Source: Lacipirellula limnantheis (lineage in GTDB: Bacteria; Planctomycetota; Planctomycetia; Pirellulales; Lacipirellulaceae). From it: a stretch of 64,000 nucleotides of DNA. The stretch lies in contig NZ_CP036339.1 of the NCBI RefSeq assembly GCF_007746075.1, positions 4,989,786 through 5,053,785 of the forward strand, in the 5' to 3' direction. The notes beneath the pieces were generated by a model. That model had not been told where the DNA came from. It saw only the letters and a list, made by a program, of their open reading frames with translations, and searched no databases. A program made the position numbers and the translations under genes. Of this stretch, positions 42,960-52,059 are shown piece after piece (within the stretch, counting starts at the first letter, position 1; the number at the start of each line of letters is the position of its first letter).

Positions 42960-44054
42960 ATGCCCAAGAAACCCGCCACCGCCGCTGTTTCCGGATTCGA
43001 CGTGCTGATCGACGCCAAGTCGATTCAGCCCGCCGCCGTGACCGTCATCGTCGGCGACGACGGCTTCCTGCAGCACGAAGTCCGCCGCGCACTGATCGCC
43101 AAACTCTGCGGCGACGACCCCGACGCCGCGGCCGAGCATCTCGATGGCGAGCGGATCGAGTATCGCGACCTCCACGACGCCCTCTCGGAGCTCTCCCTCT
43201 TCGGCAGCGGCCAGCGGGTGATCGTCCTCGAAGACGCCGACGACCTCGTGAAGGACAACCGCGATCGCCTGGAGGACTACGTCGCCAAGCCGCGCGGCGA
43301 CGCGATCCTCCTCCTCGAAGTCACCACCTGGCCCAGCAACACGCGGCTCGCCAAGGCGGTCGCCGAGTCAGGCCTGACGATCAAGTGCGCGACGCCGGCG
43401 CAAGGCAAGGAACTGACCGAGTTCACGCGGCAGCTGAAGGAGTGGCTCACGGTCGTCGCCCGGCGCGAATTCAACTGCGAGTTGCTCAAGCCGGCCGCCG
43501 ATCTGCTCGTTGATCTCATCCCGCCCGAGCCCGGCATCCTCTACCAGGAGGTCGCCCGCCTCTCGCTCCTCGCCGAGCCGAGCCGCCGGATCGACGGGAG
43601 CCTCGTCCAGCAAAACGTCGGCGGTTGGCGGACGCGCAAGACGTGGGACATGATCGACGCCGCCGCCGATGGCCGCGCCGCCGACGCGTTGCAGCAACTC
43701 GACCGCCTGCTCGCTGCCGGCGACGAACCGTTCGCGCTGCTGCCGCAGATGGCCTCGACGCTCCGCAAGTTCGCCCTCGCGGTGCGGTTATTCGACCAGG
43801 CGGAACGCCGCCGGCAGGCGATGTCGATCCGCGTCGCGCTCGAACGGGCCGGCATGCCGCCGTTCAAGCTGAATGACGCCGAGCGACAGTTGAAGCAGAT
43901 CGGCCGCCCCCGCGCCCGGCAGCTCTACCGTTGGCTGCTAGCGGCCGACTTGGAGCTGAAGGGCTACAACTCCACCAAGGACCGTGCCCGCCGAGTGATC
44001 GAAACGCTGATCATCCGCCTCTCCCAGCACGCCGCCCTTCCCGCCCAGCGCTAG
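42960..44054 (+). CDS. holA: DNA polymerase III delta subunit (clamp loader)
   Basis: A 364-residue clamp-loader subunit that opens the beta clamp. The opening VTVIVGDDGFLQHEVRRALI, the LFGSGQRVIVLEDADDLVKDN strand-turn and the segment LLLEVTTWPSNTRLAKAV match the AAA+-like N-terminal domain. The C-terminal collar domain includes FALLPQMASTLRKFALAVRL and RQLYRWLLAADLELKG followed by the KDRARRVIETLIIRL helix. The ATG at 42960 has a repeat half element directly upstream, and no strong ribosome-binding site is visible. A lipoprotein gene follows on the same strand. Confidence 0.93.
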   Translation: MPKKPATAAVSGFDVLIDAKSIQPAAVTVIVGDDGFLQHEVRRALIAKLCGDDPDAAAEHLDGERIEYRDLHDALSELSLFGSGQRVIVLEDADDLVKDNRDRLEDYVAKPRGDAILLLEVTTWPSNTRLAKAVAESGLTIKCATPAQGKELTEFTRQLKEWLTVVARREFNCELLKPAADLLVDLIPPEPGILYQEVARLSLLAEPSRRIDGSLVQQNVGGWRTRKTWDMIDAAADGRAADALQQLDRLLAAGDEPFALLPQMASTLRKFALAVRLFDQAERRRQAMSIRVALERAGMPPFKLNDAERQLKQIGRPRARQLYRWLLAADLELKGYNSTKDRARRVIETLIIRLSQHAALPAQR

Positions 44055-44123
44055 CACGATCGCTGAACTTGCTCGCCCGCCGGCTCGCCGCTACCATCCG
44101 CGCCTGCGCGGCGGAGGAAACCG

Positions 44124-44199
44124 CGATGCTGGTTGCTGAATGCTCGGTACTGGATGAGTCTCCTCTCGCCAGCATCAAGCAACTCGCATCCAGCATCTG
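44124..44199. repeat. Inverted repeat, GATGCTGGTTGCTGAATGC family
   Basis: The left arm from 44124 (GATGCTGGTTGCTGAATGCT) and right arm to 44199 (AACTCGCATCCAGCATCTG) pair imperfectly, with the spacer around TCTCCTCTCGCC. It lies between holA and the lipoprotein gene. Confidence 0.7.
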
Positions 44200-44242
44200 T
44201 CCGCAGGCCGTAACACCCGAACTCTCATTCAGCACAGTCGCG

Positions 44243-45811
44243 ATGAGCCATTCGCCAGCCACACGATCGCACTTCGCCGCACTGCTCCTGGCAGTGCTCG
44301 CGCTCGGCTGCGCGTCGCCATTGACCACGGCCCTCAATTCCGCCGCCACGAAGGAGCCGACCCCCACTCCCGCCGAAACGCAAGCCGCCGAAGCCCTCAA
44401 AGCGCAGGCCCTTCACAAAGCGACCGTTGGCGAAGCAATCCCTGAAGACAAAGCCTTCGCCGAAGTCCTCGATCAACTCCAAGAAATTCGCGCCATCGAC
44501 CCCGAGGCCGAACGCGAACTGATCGCCGAACTCAAGCAGGTGAAGCCCGAGAACTACGCGATGGTCGTCGACGCGTTCCGGACCGCGCTCGCCTACCGAC
44601 AACAGATGGCCGAGCGCGATCGCGCGGTGTTCGCCGGCGAGACTCCCGAAAACGAGTTCGACGTCGCGACGCAGCAGCTGCGCACCAAGTCGCCGCCCAC
44701 GACCAAGGTGCAGCAAGCCTCGGCGACCGTTGACGTCCCCCCCACGGAACCGCCCACGCCCGCCGCCGCCAACTGGCCGGCCGCTCAGCCGACCTCGCCT
44801 AACTTGCCGGCCGCCGTTCCCCCGCTCTCCCCTGCCGCGAGTCGCGTCGTCCCCGCCGCGCCGTTGGTCGCCACTCCGCCGCCGCCGCAGGCGCCCCAGG
44901 CCCGCGCCGTCGAGCCAGCGGCCCAAGGTCCGACCCCGACGCCGCGCCCCTTGCCGCGACGAGTCGATCCACCCGCGACCGAGCCCGCCGACGCAGCGGC
45001 CATTGCCTCCGACGCCCAACAGCCGCCCGCCCCTGTCGCGGCGCCGCTGCCCGTCGCCGGCGACTGGCACGCGCAGCTCGCGGCGGCCATCGACGAACTG
45101 GAGCACTCTGTCTCGCCCCAGCCGACGACCGTCGCCGAACTACACGACCACATGCGGCTCCGCACGCTGCAGCTGCTCGCCGGCAACGAGACCGACGCCT
45201 ACCGCCCAATTCCCGGCGCCTCGCCCGCGCAGCAAGACTTCTGGTCGAAACAGCTCTTTGCGATCAACGCCTACCTGAATGCAACGACGCAGCTCGACGA
45301 GAAGCAGCGCGCCGTCGCCGCGCTTGCCCCGCTCGACGAGGCCCGCGCCCGGCTCTCGGAACTGGCCTCGTTGCGGATTCGCAACCTCTCGTTCGTCGAG
45401 TCGGTCGACGGCTTCGGCACCTACGAGCCGAGCAAAGGATCGTCCTTCGCGCCCGGCCAGAAGGTCATGCTCTATGCCGAGGTCGAGAATTTTGCGAGCA
45501 GCGCCTCCGAAGAGGGCTTTGCCACTTCACTCGGCACGAGCTTCAAAGTCCTCGACGAGTCGAACCGACTGGTCGACGGCAAGCAGTTCCCCGACGTCCA
45601 CGACAGCTGTCGCAATCGCCGCCGCGACTTCCACATGCAGTACGAGCTGGCCCTGCCCGAGCGGATCTATCCCGGTCCGTACAAGATTGAACTGACGATC
45701 ACCGATCACAACTCGGGCAAAATCGGGCAAACGACGATCCCCTTCGAGATCACCGGCGAATCAACGCCCAAGCCGTTAACCGCCGCGGCTCCGGCGCCGC
45801 CAAAAAAATAG
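44243..45811 (+). CDS. Lipoprotein with long Pro/Ala-rich linker and C-terminal beta domain
   Basis: A 522-residue predicted lipoprotein. The ATG at 44243 gives the signal peptide HFAALLLAVLALGC, with lipobox LALGC. Residues 60-145 are helical (AFAEVLDQLQEIRAIDPEAERELIAELKQ). Residues 150-275 are a Pro/Ala/Thr linker. Residues 275-365 are helical (AQLAAAIDELEHSV..., KQLFAINAYLNATTQLDEKQRAV). The last 150 form a beta-rich domain (LRIRNLSFVESVDGFGTYEPSKGSSFAPGQKVMLYAEVENF...) that ends in YKIELTITDHNSGKIGQTTIPFEI, probably a single Ig-like fold. The product is a planctomycete-type envelope protein of unknown function. The stop TAG lies at the edge of a hairpin. Confidence 0.82.
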   Translation: MSHSPATRSHFAALLLAVLALGCASPLTTALNSAATKEPTPTPAETQAAEALKAQALHKATVGEAIPEDKAFAEVLDQLQEIRAIDPEAERELIAELKQVKPENYAMVVDAFRTALAYRQQMAERDRAVFAGETPENEFDVATQQLRTKSPPTTKVQQASATVDVPPTEPPTPAAANWPAAQPTSPNLPAAVPPLSPAASRVVPAAPLVATPPPPQAPQARAVEPAAQGPTPTPRPLPRRVDPPATEPADAAAIASDAQQPPAPVAAPLPVAGDWHAQLAAAIDELEHSVSPQPTTVAELHDHMRLRTLQLLAGNETDAYRPIPGASPAQQDFWSKQLFAINAYLNATTQLDEKQRAVAALAPLDEARARLSELASLRIRNLSFVESVDGFGTYEPSKGSSFAPGQKVMLYAEVENFASSASEEGFATSLGTSFKVLDESNRLVDGKQFPDVHDSCRNRRRDFHMQYELALPERIYPGPYKIELTITDHNSGKIGQTTIPFEITGESTPKPLTAAAPAPPKK

Positions 45812-45832
45812 CCCGACCATCCTGGTCGGGCT
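45802..45832 (-). terminator. Intrinsic terminator of the gene at 45901-46575, shared with the convergent lipoprotein gene
   Basis: AGCCCGACCA (45810-45819), loop TCC, TGGTCGGGCT (45823-45832): a perfect 10-bp stem. Read on the minus strand it runs into TTTTTTT (45802-45808). Confidence 0.85.
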
Positions 45833-45900
45833 GTGTTCGACGCTCCCTCGTTTCATGAAGGCGCTGCGCGGATATGTGCGCTGTGGCGCGCTGTTGCCGC

Positions 45901-46575
45901 TTAGTGAAAGTGAAAGTGGACGCCGCCATACCCGTACCCGCCGTAGCCGCCGTACCCACCAAAGGGCTGCGTCAGCATGTCGGTGGCCGCGGCGTCTTGA
46001 TCGGCGGTCTTCTGCATTGACCTTTCTTGCGCGAACTGCTGCTGTTGCTTGATCGAGCCTTCCTCGGTCTGCGCCGCTTCGGTCTCGTCCTTATTGATGT
46101 CGGCGTACGACTGCTTCATTTGCTTGTGGAGCGCCATCGCCTGACCGACGTCGGCTTGCCGCGCGTTGTTGAACATCTGCTGTTGCTGCTGGATCATTTC
46201 CTCTTCGTGCTGGAACTTCAGCAGCCAGAGCTTCATCTGTTTCGGCGAGAGGTTGGCGAGTTCCGCCTCGTACTCCTTCGCCTCGGCCGGCGTAATCTTC
46301 GCCGAGTGGGCGCAGTAGTCTTTCACCCAGGCGCGGGCCCGGAGCATCTGGGGGCTGTCCCAGACCTTTTCGCGCTCGGCGTCCATCGCCGCGTTGGCGC
46401 CCGGATGGTAGGGAGCCGGCGTCGCCGCCGGAGCAGCCGCCGTCGACGTGGGCGGCTTCGTTGCGGCGGGCTTCGCCGGCGCGGTCGCCGGTGCGGCCGA
46501 TTGACTGAATGCGAAATTCGCGAAGCTTGCTCCCACGACCGCCAGCATGATTGCGGCGACACCCAAACGCTTCAT
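45901..46575 (-). CDS. Secreted helical protein with Gly/Tyr/His-rich tail
   Basis: A 224-residue exported protein. The ATG at 46575 gives the signal peptide KRLGVAAIMLAVVGASFANFAFS. A Pro/Ala/Thr linker (residues 28-60) leads to a mainly helical domain (EKVWDSPQMLRARAWVKDYCAHSAKITPAEAKEY..., MKLWLLKFQHEEEMIQQQQQMFNNARQADVGQAMALHKQMKQ). The tail is GGYGGYGGYGYGGVHFHFH, which could bind metal or other surfaces. PKQMKLWLLKFQHEEEM is the most conserved-looking stretch. Function unknown; its transcription ends at 45832. Confidence 0.75.
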   Translation of the reverse strand: MKRLGVAAIMLAVVGASFANFAFSQSAAPATAPAKPAATKPPTSTAAAPAATPAPYHPGANAAMDAEREKVWDSPQMLRARAWVKDYCAHSAKITPAEAKEYEAELANLSPKQMKLWLLKFQHEEEMIQQQQQMFNNARQADVGQAMALHKQMKQSYADINKDETEAAQTEEGSIKQQQQFAQERSMQKTADQDAAATDMLTQPFGGYGGYGGYGYGGVHFHFH

Positions 46576-46854
46576 GGCACGACTCCTCAACCGAAAGATG
46601 TCCAACAACGCGGCCGGGCGAGGCGCGTCTACCGCGCCGCTCGCAGCCGAAAAGATCACGGGCGATCTCGGCAAGTGTAGCTCGGCCGCGAGCGCTCGCC
46701 GGGAATCCGCTTGTACCGATTATACCGACAACCGCGAGTCGCTCACGCAACGATGGGACGACGATCCGCCCGAGCGTTGCCAAAAGCGGTACACGATTGA
46801 TCGCAAGTCCGCTTCATTTCCTCCGCTTACCGCGTTCAACTTTCCGCTTTTTTC

Positions 46855-48654
46855 TCACTCTTCCCGATGGACGCCCAGCTCGCGTTGGATTCGAGTCAGT
46901 TCGGAGGTGACGCGTTCCGGATCGGCGCCGACTTCGCTCAACAGGAGCCTTGCCAGTCCCACCGCGGTCTCGGCCTCTTCGATGCAGATCTGCGTGGCGC
47001 CCACCTCCTCGAGCCACGCCCGCTCCTTCAGATAGCGTGCTCGCGCGAAGACCTTGAGACGACTGTTGATCTCCTTCGCCGTGATGATCACCAGCGTCCG
47101 CACGAGCACGTCGGGGACCGTCACCAGCAAGTACTTCGCGTCCTTGATGCCGGCCGCCTCGAGGATGTCGTGCCGCGTCGAATCGCCGTAGACGCCGAGC
47201 TCGCCGTTGCTTGCAAGTTCGCGAATCGTGTCGATGTTCAAGTCGACGACGACCGTCTCCACGCCGAAGCCGCGCAAAATTCGCGCCGCCGTCTGCCCGA
47301 CCGGCCCGTAGCCGACAATCACGGCCCTGGTCGTCGAGTCGTCGGCCCCGTCGCTCTTCGCCACGCGGGCGGACATCGATTCGTTCAAACGGATCCCGCC
47401 CGCTTCAGCACGCGAGCCGATGGCTTTCCACAGGGCCGGCTTCGACCGCAACCAGCGTTCCATCGGCTCGATCAAGCGAAACATCAGCGGATTGAGCGTG
47501 ATCGAGATAATGGCCGTCGCCACGAGCAGACTGCGTCCTTCCTCGCTCATCAGCTGGTGCTCGATTGCCTCGGTCGCGAGCAGAAACGAGAACTCGCCGA
47601 CTTGGGCCAGCGCGATCCCGACGGTGAGCGCGTTTCGAAAGGAGTACCGGAGCCCCCACACAATTGCGATCGCCGTGAGGGGTTTGGCAATTAGCACGAT
47701 GGCCAGCAACACGGCCAGATAGAGAGGCTGCTCGACCAACACGTGAGGGTCGAACAACATGCCGACCGACACGAAGAAGACCACCGCGAACGCGTCCCGC
47801 ATCGGCAAGGCGTCGGCCGCCGCCTGGTGGCTCACTTCCGTCTGCCCCACGACCATCCCGGCGAGGAACGCCCCCAGAGCCACCGACACGCCGAGATAGA
47901 GCGCCCCGGTCGCGATCGCCAGCGCGATCGCCAGGACGCACAGCGTGAACAGCTCGCGCGATCGCGTCCGCGCCACGAGGTTCAGCAGCGGGGGAATCAA
48001 CCGATTGCCGGCGCCCAGCACGAGCGCGGCCAGCAGCCCAATGCGTGCGACGGCCATTCCCAGCGACATGGCAATGCCGCCTCCCGGCACGGCCGCGGGC
48101 GCCCCCGCCTCTCCGGCGCCTCCGCCGTCGGCGACCAGAATATCAGCGGCCGCCGGCAACACGACCAGCACGAGCACGGTGAAGATGTCTTCGACGATCA
48201 ACCAACCAACGGCGATATGGCCCTGCGTCGTATGCAGCACATCGTTGTCGGTCAGTACTCGCACCAGCACGACGGTGCTCGCCACGGAGATCGCAATGCC
48301 AAGCACCACTCCCTCCGCCGTCGGCCAACCCAGCGCTACCGCCGCCACGGTTCCCAGCGCCGTCGCCGCCGCAATCTGTCCCACCGCGCCGGGAATGGCG
48401 ATGTTCTTGACGGCGAGCAGATCCCGCAGGTCGAAGTGGAGCCCCACGCCGAACATCAACAGCACGACGCCGATCTCGGCGAATTGCAAGGCGGTCTCCT
48501 GATCGCCGACAAAGCCAGGCGTATACGGCCCCAGGACGATCCCGGCGATCAGATACCCCACGATCGGCGACAAACGGAGCTTTTCGGTGATCAACCCAAA
48601 GAAGAGGGCGGCTAAGAGACTGACCGAAAGGTTGATCAACAGTTCGTCGTGCAT
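46855..48654 (-). CDS. Kef-type monovalent cation:proton antiporter with RCK (TrkA-N) domain
   Basis: A 599-residue inner-membrane transporter. The ATG at 48654 (MHDELLINLSVSLLAALFFG) is chosen over the upstream frame. Twelve or so helices form a CPA2 antiporter; the conserved segments are LSPIVGYLIAGIVLGPYTPG, QFAEIGVVLLMFGVGLHFD, LGAFLAGMVVGQTE, FFVSVGMLFDP and LAQVGEFSFLLATEA. Residues 410-530 hold the NAD-binding TrkA-N domain (VIVGYGPVGQTAARILRGFGVETVVVD). The C-terminal segment (ICIEEAETAVGLARLLLSEVG) resembles that of YbaL. It probably exports K+ or exchanges Na+/K+ for H+. A second member of the family lies at 50221. Confidence 0.94.
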   Translation of the reverse strand: MHDELLINLSVSLLAALFFGLITEKLRLSPIVGYLIAGIVLGPYTPGFVGDQETALQFAEIGVVLLMFGVGLHFDLRDLLAVKNIAIPGAVGQIAAATALGTVAAVALGWPTAEGVVLGIAISVASTVVLVRVLTDNDVLHTTQGHIAVGWLIVEDIFTVLVLVVLPAAADILVADGGGAGEAGAPAAVPGGGIAMSLGMAVARIGLLAALVLGAGNRLIPPLLNLVARTRSRELFTLCVLAIALAIATGALYLGVSVALGAFLAGMVVGQTEVSHQAAADALPMRDAFAVVFFVSVGMLFDPHVLVEQPLYLAVLLAIVLIAKPLTAIAIVWGLRYSFRNALTVGIALAQVGEFSFLLATEAIEHQLMSEEGRSLLVATAIISITLNPLMFRLIEPMERWLRSKPALWKAIGSRAEAGGIRLNESMSARVAKSDGADDSTTRAVIVGYGPVGQTAARILRGFGVETVVVDLNIDTIRELASNGELGVYGDSTRHDILEAAGIKDAKYLLVTVPDVLVRTLVIITAKEINSRLKVFARARYLKERAWLEEVGATQICIEEAETAVGLARLLLSEVGADPERVTSELTRIQRELGVHREE

Positions 48655-48776
48655 CGATCCTGCGGAGGGGAAAGAAGTCGCGGCGGGCGGCAGGACCGGT
48701 GATTGTAGCAGAAATGGGCGGCTGTTCTTCACCGCAAAATGCCGCACCTTGGCACACCACCAATTACCCCAGTCGT

Positions 48777-49351
48777 CTATTGCCCGTCTGCGCGATCTTC
48801 GTATTCTCCATAGTCCAACTCGGGCTCGCGCGCCCAGTCATCGTCATCCTTCTCATCCCCAAACAGAATGTTTCCAATCTTGGGGTCGGTGCAATAGATT
48901 CCGAGCTGCTGCAGTTCGCCCAGCGCTGCCAATACTTCAGGCCAGTGCTCGCCAAAATCGCGATAACCATCCCCATGAAACCGCGCCATGATCCGTTGAT
49001 CATCCCAGTAAGGCGGCGGCCGGTGGAGATAACCTTTCCGAAGTCGAGCAATCGCGGCGGCTTCATCATGCCCATTTCGATTGCCAAAAACGAATCGTCA
49101 TATTCGACAAGCCTGGGAACATGGAGACTGCCAACCTTCTCGACAGCGGCGGCTTTCAGAATTAGATAGCAATTCCGTTCATCTTCGTAGTTCTCGGGGC
49201 GATAGAATAATTTGAGCGCTGATCCGCGTGACGTAGGCCAAACCGTCCCGTCTTGGCCTTCGCCGAACGGCGCTTGGAAGTCAACGACGATTCCTTTAGA
49301 ATCCGCATAGGCGGCTCCGTTTCTTCGCAACTGTTCCTTGTCGAGTTTCAT
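48777..49351 (-). pseudogene. Frameshifted protein-kinase-like gene
   Basis: The ATG at 49351 opens MKLDKEQLRRNGAAYADSKG and the frame continues through FLAIEMGMMKPPRLLDFGK. There it runs into GYLHRPPPYWDDQRIMARFH and on to LGIYCTDPKIGNILFGDEKD in the -1 register. The two parts fit one protein if a single G is missing from AAAGG at about 49034 (expected GGA AAG GGT TAT). From memory, the intact family reads 'IEMxIVxPPxxLDFxxAYLDRPPDY...GIYxxDxxPGNI', ending with a kinase-like DxxxGNI loop. It is either a recent pseudogene or a sequencing error. Its start overlaps that of the divergent gene at 49350 by two bases. Confidence 0.7.
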
Positions 49352-49580
49352 GATGCCGAACCCAACTGGCCATTCATCGAAAGTAACGCTCGACCTGCTC
49401 GTCAATGGCGCTAAGATTGGCCTGAGCCAAGTTTGTCCCGACGAGCTTTTTTTAGAAGCTGCCTGCGAACCTATCCCGCCAACGGACGGTCAAGTCCTTA
49501 TCGGGATCGACGGCGTCATCAAGATTATGGACGTTTTCCTTCCGCATGGCATTACGGGACGGAGAGTTTCCTATTACTAA
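49350..49580 (+). CDS. Small hypothetical protein divergent to the kinase-like gene
   Basis: A 76-residue soluble protein. The ATG at 49350 (or 49353) starts MMPNPTGHSSKVTLDLLVNG. The rest is beta-rich (AKIGLSQVCPDELFLEAACE, GQVLIGIDGVIKIMDVFLPHGI). It gives the impression of a compact regulatory-style domain found alone in planctomycetes and others. Its start codon lies inside the start region of the opposite-strand gene, so transcripts from the two cannot have separate leaders. The function is unknown and it may depend on the kinase-like partner. Confidence 0.55.
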   Translation: MMPNPTGHSSKVTLDLLVNGAKIGLSQVCPDELFLEAACEPIPPTDGQVLIGIDGVIKIMDVFLPHGITGRRVSYY

Positions 49581-49606
49581 GCTTGGAGGAGTGATCTCTG
49601 CGTCAT

Positions 49607-50200
49607 ATGACGAGCTCACCTATATCCCAAGCCGCCCGTTCCCGCCGCCTCAGCCGCGGCCCCAACGTCGCCCTCACCATTCTTTACGGGCGGCGCTATC
49701 TGTGTGAGTTCCCGGATGATGTCGTCGCCTGGATTCATGTCGGAAAGGCGTTGGGCAAAGTAGCACGCTTTGAAGAGGCCGAGCAGGCGCTCACTAAAGC
49801 GATCGAGTTCTGTCTGCCTGAGCATCGCCAGTATCCACTCAGCGAGATCGGCAATCTGTATAAGGAATCGGGCGAGTCCGATCAAGCTGCCGAGTGGTAT
49901 CGGCGGGCCATCGCCGCAGCTCCAAACGACGCGGGCTTTTACTTGCTTCTCGGCGGCAATTTCGCCAGACAGAGCCGTTTTGCTGAGGCGGAAGAAGTCT
50001 ACCGTGCTGCGATCGCCTGCACCGATGGCTGCATCGACGAGGCCTACCTCAATCTCGGCTTCGTCCTCCGTGCCCTCGAACGATTCGCTGAAGCCGCCGA
50101 CTGTTTCCGCGAGGCCTTGCGGCTCGACCCCGATTACCGCGCCGCCCGTTGCGCTTTGTTCGACGTTGAACGCTGCCTTCGTTTTGAACGCCGAATTTAA
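49607..50200 (+). CDS. Tetratricopeptide-repeat protein
   Basis: A 197-residue soluble protein made of about four TPR units: VAWIHVGKALGKVARFEEAEQALTKAIEF, YPLSEIGNLYKESGESDQAAEWYRRAIAAAP, FYLLLGGNFARQSRFAEAEEVYRAAIACT and AYLNLGFVLRALERFAEAADCFREALRLDPDY. TPR proteins hold partner proteins; the partner here is unknown. The N-terminal 25 residues are Ser/Arg-rich and the start at 49607 is uncertain. It converges on the second Kef-type gene, 20 bases away. Confidence 0.85.
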   Translation: MTSSPISQAARSRRLSRGPNVALTILYGRRYLCEFPDDVVAWIHVGKALGKVARFEEAEQALTKAIEFCLPEHRQYPLSEIGNLYKESGESDQAAEWYRRAIAAAPNDAGFYLLLGGNFARQSRFAEAEEVYRAAIACTDGCIDEAYLNLGFVLRALERFAEAADCFREALRLDPDYRAARCALFDVERCLRFERRI

Positions 50201-50220
50201 ACCACTTCTGCTGATATCAC

Positions 50221-51858
50221 TTAAACGCCCCCCACCACGCGCCGCACCCGATCTAAAATCGCCCGCGCCGCTTCCGCTTCTTCGCTCACCACCTCGGCCG
50301 CGCCCGCCTTTCGCGCGGCCGCCATATTCAGCACGTACCGGCAACGGGCCACGACGGCACACTTGCCATTTGCCGCCCGAATCGCCGCCGTCACGTGAGT
50401 CGTGATGTCGTCATTCGGCAAGCAGACGATCGCCAGTCGCATCGACGCGATGCCAGCCTGCTCGAGCGTCGACCGTTCGCGGGCGTCACCGACGGTGGTG
50501 TCGAAACCCTGCTGAGCGAACGGATGGAGGTTTACCGGGCTGAGGTCCATCATGCCGACGCGCCAGCCGCTCGTTTCCAGATACGCGGCGACGTCCCGGC
50601 CAATCGGGCCGGCGCCGACGATGAGGACGCGGCTCCCCTCCCCTTCGATCTCGGGAAGCGACAGCCGCGGGCGCCGATGTTGTTCGTCGCTCCTCAGGAA
50701 TCGCACGCCGAACTTCAGCAGCAGCGGCGTCGCGATGAGCGTGCCAAGCGCAATGAACAGGGTCCGGTTGTAGTCCTGCTCTGAAATCACCTCGCCGCGC
50801 AAGCCGGCGAGCAGCAGCAGGAACGAGAACTCGCCGAGTTGAGCCAGGCCCAACCCCATTCCCGCGGCGCTCTGCCAACTCAACCCCGTGAGTCGCAGCG
50901 CCATCGCCCCGGCCAACGCCTTCACGGCGATCATGCCGAGGAGCCCAAGCGTCATCAGCACCGGCTCTTCGAGGAACACCGCCGGCCGCAAGATGGCGCC
51001 AAGGGTCACAAAGAAGACCGCGGCGAAGGTTTCGCGGAATGGCAGAAGGATCGAGTCGATCTGCGTGCTCAGGCGCGAACCGCTGAACGCCACTCCGGCA
51101 GCGAGCGCGCCGATCGCCGGCGGCAGATCGAGTTGCACCGCCGTCAGGCACGCCCCGCCGAGCATCACCACGGCAAACAGGCAGACCAGTTCGGGGCTCC
51201 GCAGTTCGGCAATGAGTTGAATCGCCCAACGGTGCAGCAGCCGCTTCACCACGAGAAACGAAATCAGAAACAGCGCCGACTTGCCCGCGAGGGCAGCGAA
51301 CGCGGCGGCGGCGGGAGGTTCGCCCTGTCCGCTGAGCAGCGGCGTCAACAGAATCAGCGGGACGAGGGCAACGTCTTGAAACAGCAGAATGCCAACCGCC
51401 CGCCGTCCGGACCGCGACTCGAGTTGTCCTAATTCCGCCAGGCCGCGAAAAACCAGTACCGTCGAGCTCAACGCGGCAGCCGCTCCCACGAGCATCGACG
51501 CTTGCCAACTCATGCCGAATCCATGGGCGATAAGCGCGACCGGCGCCGCCGAGAGCGCCATCTGCGTCACGCCCCCCGCGACGATGTTTCGCCCCAGGCC
51601 TAGGAGCTCCTCCAACGAGAACTCGATGCCGATCGAAAAGAGGAGCAACAGCGCGCCGACCATCGCGACCCCTTCCAAGGCCTCTGACTCGTCGCCGACC
51701 AGTCCCAGACCGCCGCCCCCGCCGATGAGCGCTCCGGCCAGGAGGTAGCCGACCATCAGCGAGGCGTTCAGCCGGCGGCAAATGACGCCTGCCGCTAGCC
51801 CGGTCGCCAGGATGATCAGCAGCGTCGCCGCCAGCGGAGTAAAAGCGTGATGATCCAA
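50221..51858 (-). CDS. Second Kef-type cation:proton antiporter with TrkA-N domain
   Basis: A 545-residue transporter if the TTG at 51858 is used. That start gives LDHHAFTPLAATLLIILATG, which aligns with the beginning of related proteins; a longer frame begins at 51954. It shares with the paralogue at 46855 the segments MVGYLLAGALIGG, LLLLFSIGIEFSLEELLGLG, GALAAGVAFSGSRLS, FFVTLGAILRP and LAQLGEFSFLLLLAG, but the sequence is clearly diverged. The TrkA-N domain reads VLIVGAGPIGRDVAAYLETSGWRVGMMD. The C-terminal EEAEAARAILDRVRR segment is shorter than in its paralogue. The transported ion is not known; K+/H+ is likely. Confidence 0.92.
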   Translation of the reverse strand: MDHHAFTPLAATLLIILATGLAAGVICRRLNASLMVGYLLAGALIGGGGGLGLVGDESEALEGVAMVGALLLLFSIGIEFSLEELLGLGRNIVAGGVTQMALSAAPVALIAHGFGMSWQASMLVGAAAALSSTVLVFRGLAELGQLESRSGRRAVGILLFQDVALVPLILLTPLLSGQGEPPAAAAFAALAGKSALFLISFLVVKRLLHRWAIQLIAELRSPELVCLFAVVMLGGACLTAVQLDLPPAIGALAAGVAFSGSRLSTQIDSILLPFRETFAAVFFVTLGAILRPAVFLEEPVLMTLGLLGMIAVKALAGAMALRLTGLSWQSAAGMGLGLAQLGEFSFLLLLAGLRGEVISEQDYNRTLFIALGTLIATPLLLKFGVRFLRSDEQHRRPRLSLPEIEGEGSRVLIVGAGPIGRDVAAYLETSGWRVGMMDLSPVNLHPFAQQGFDTTVGDARERSTLEQAGIASMRLAIVCLPNDDITTHVTAAIRAANGKCAVVARCRYVLNMAAARKAGAAEVVSEEAEAARAILDRVRRVVGGV

Positions 51859-52059
51859 ACCCGAGTCCTTCCGACCGCCCCGAAAAACCTGTGCAGCTGC
51901 TCGACCCGCCGAGCCCCGCAAGTTTAGGCCGCCGCCGGAGTTCGTGAAACCCAAGCGACTAGGTCGCAGAACTTGCAGCGGCCGCCATTGGCGTCACAAT
52001 AAGGGGACGCCTTGCGATTGCTTTTCTAACTACTCGGATCTCTGGACCCAGCCACTCCT

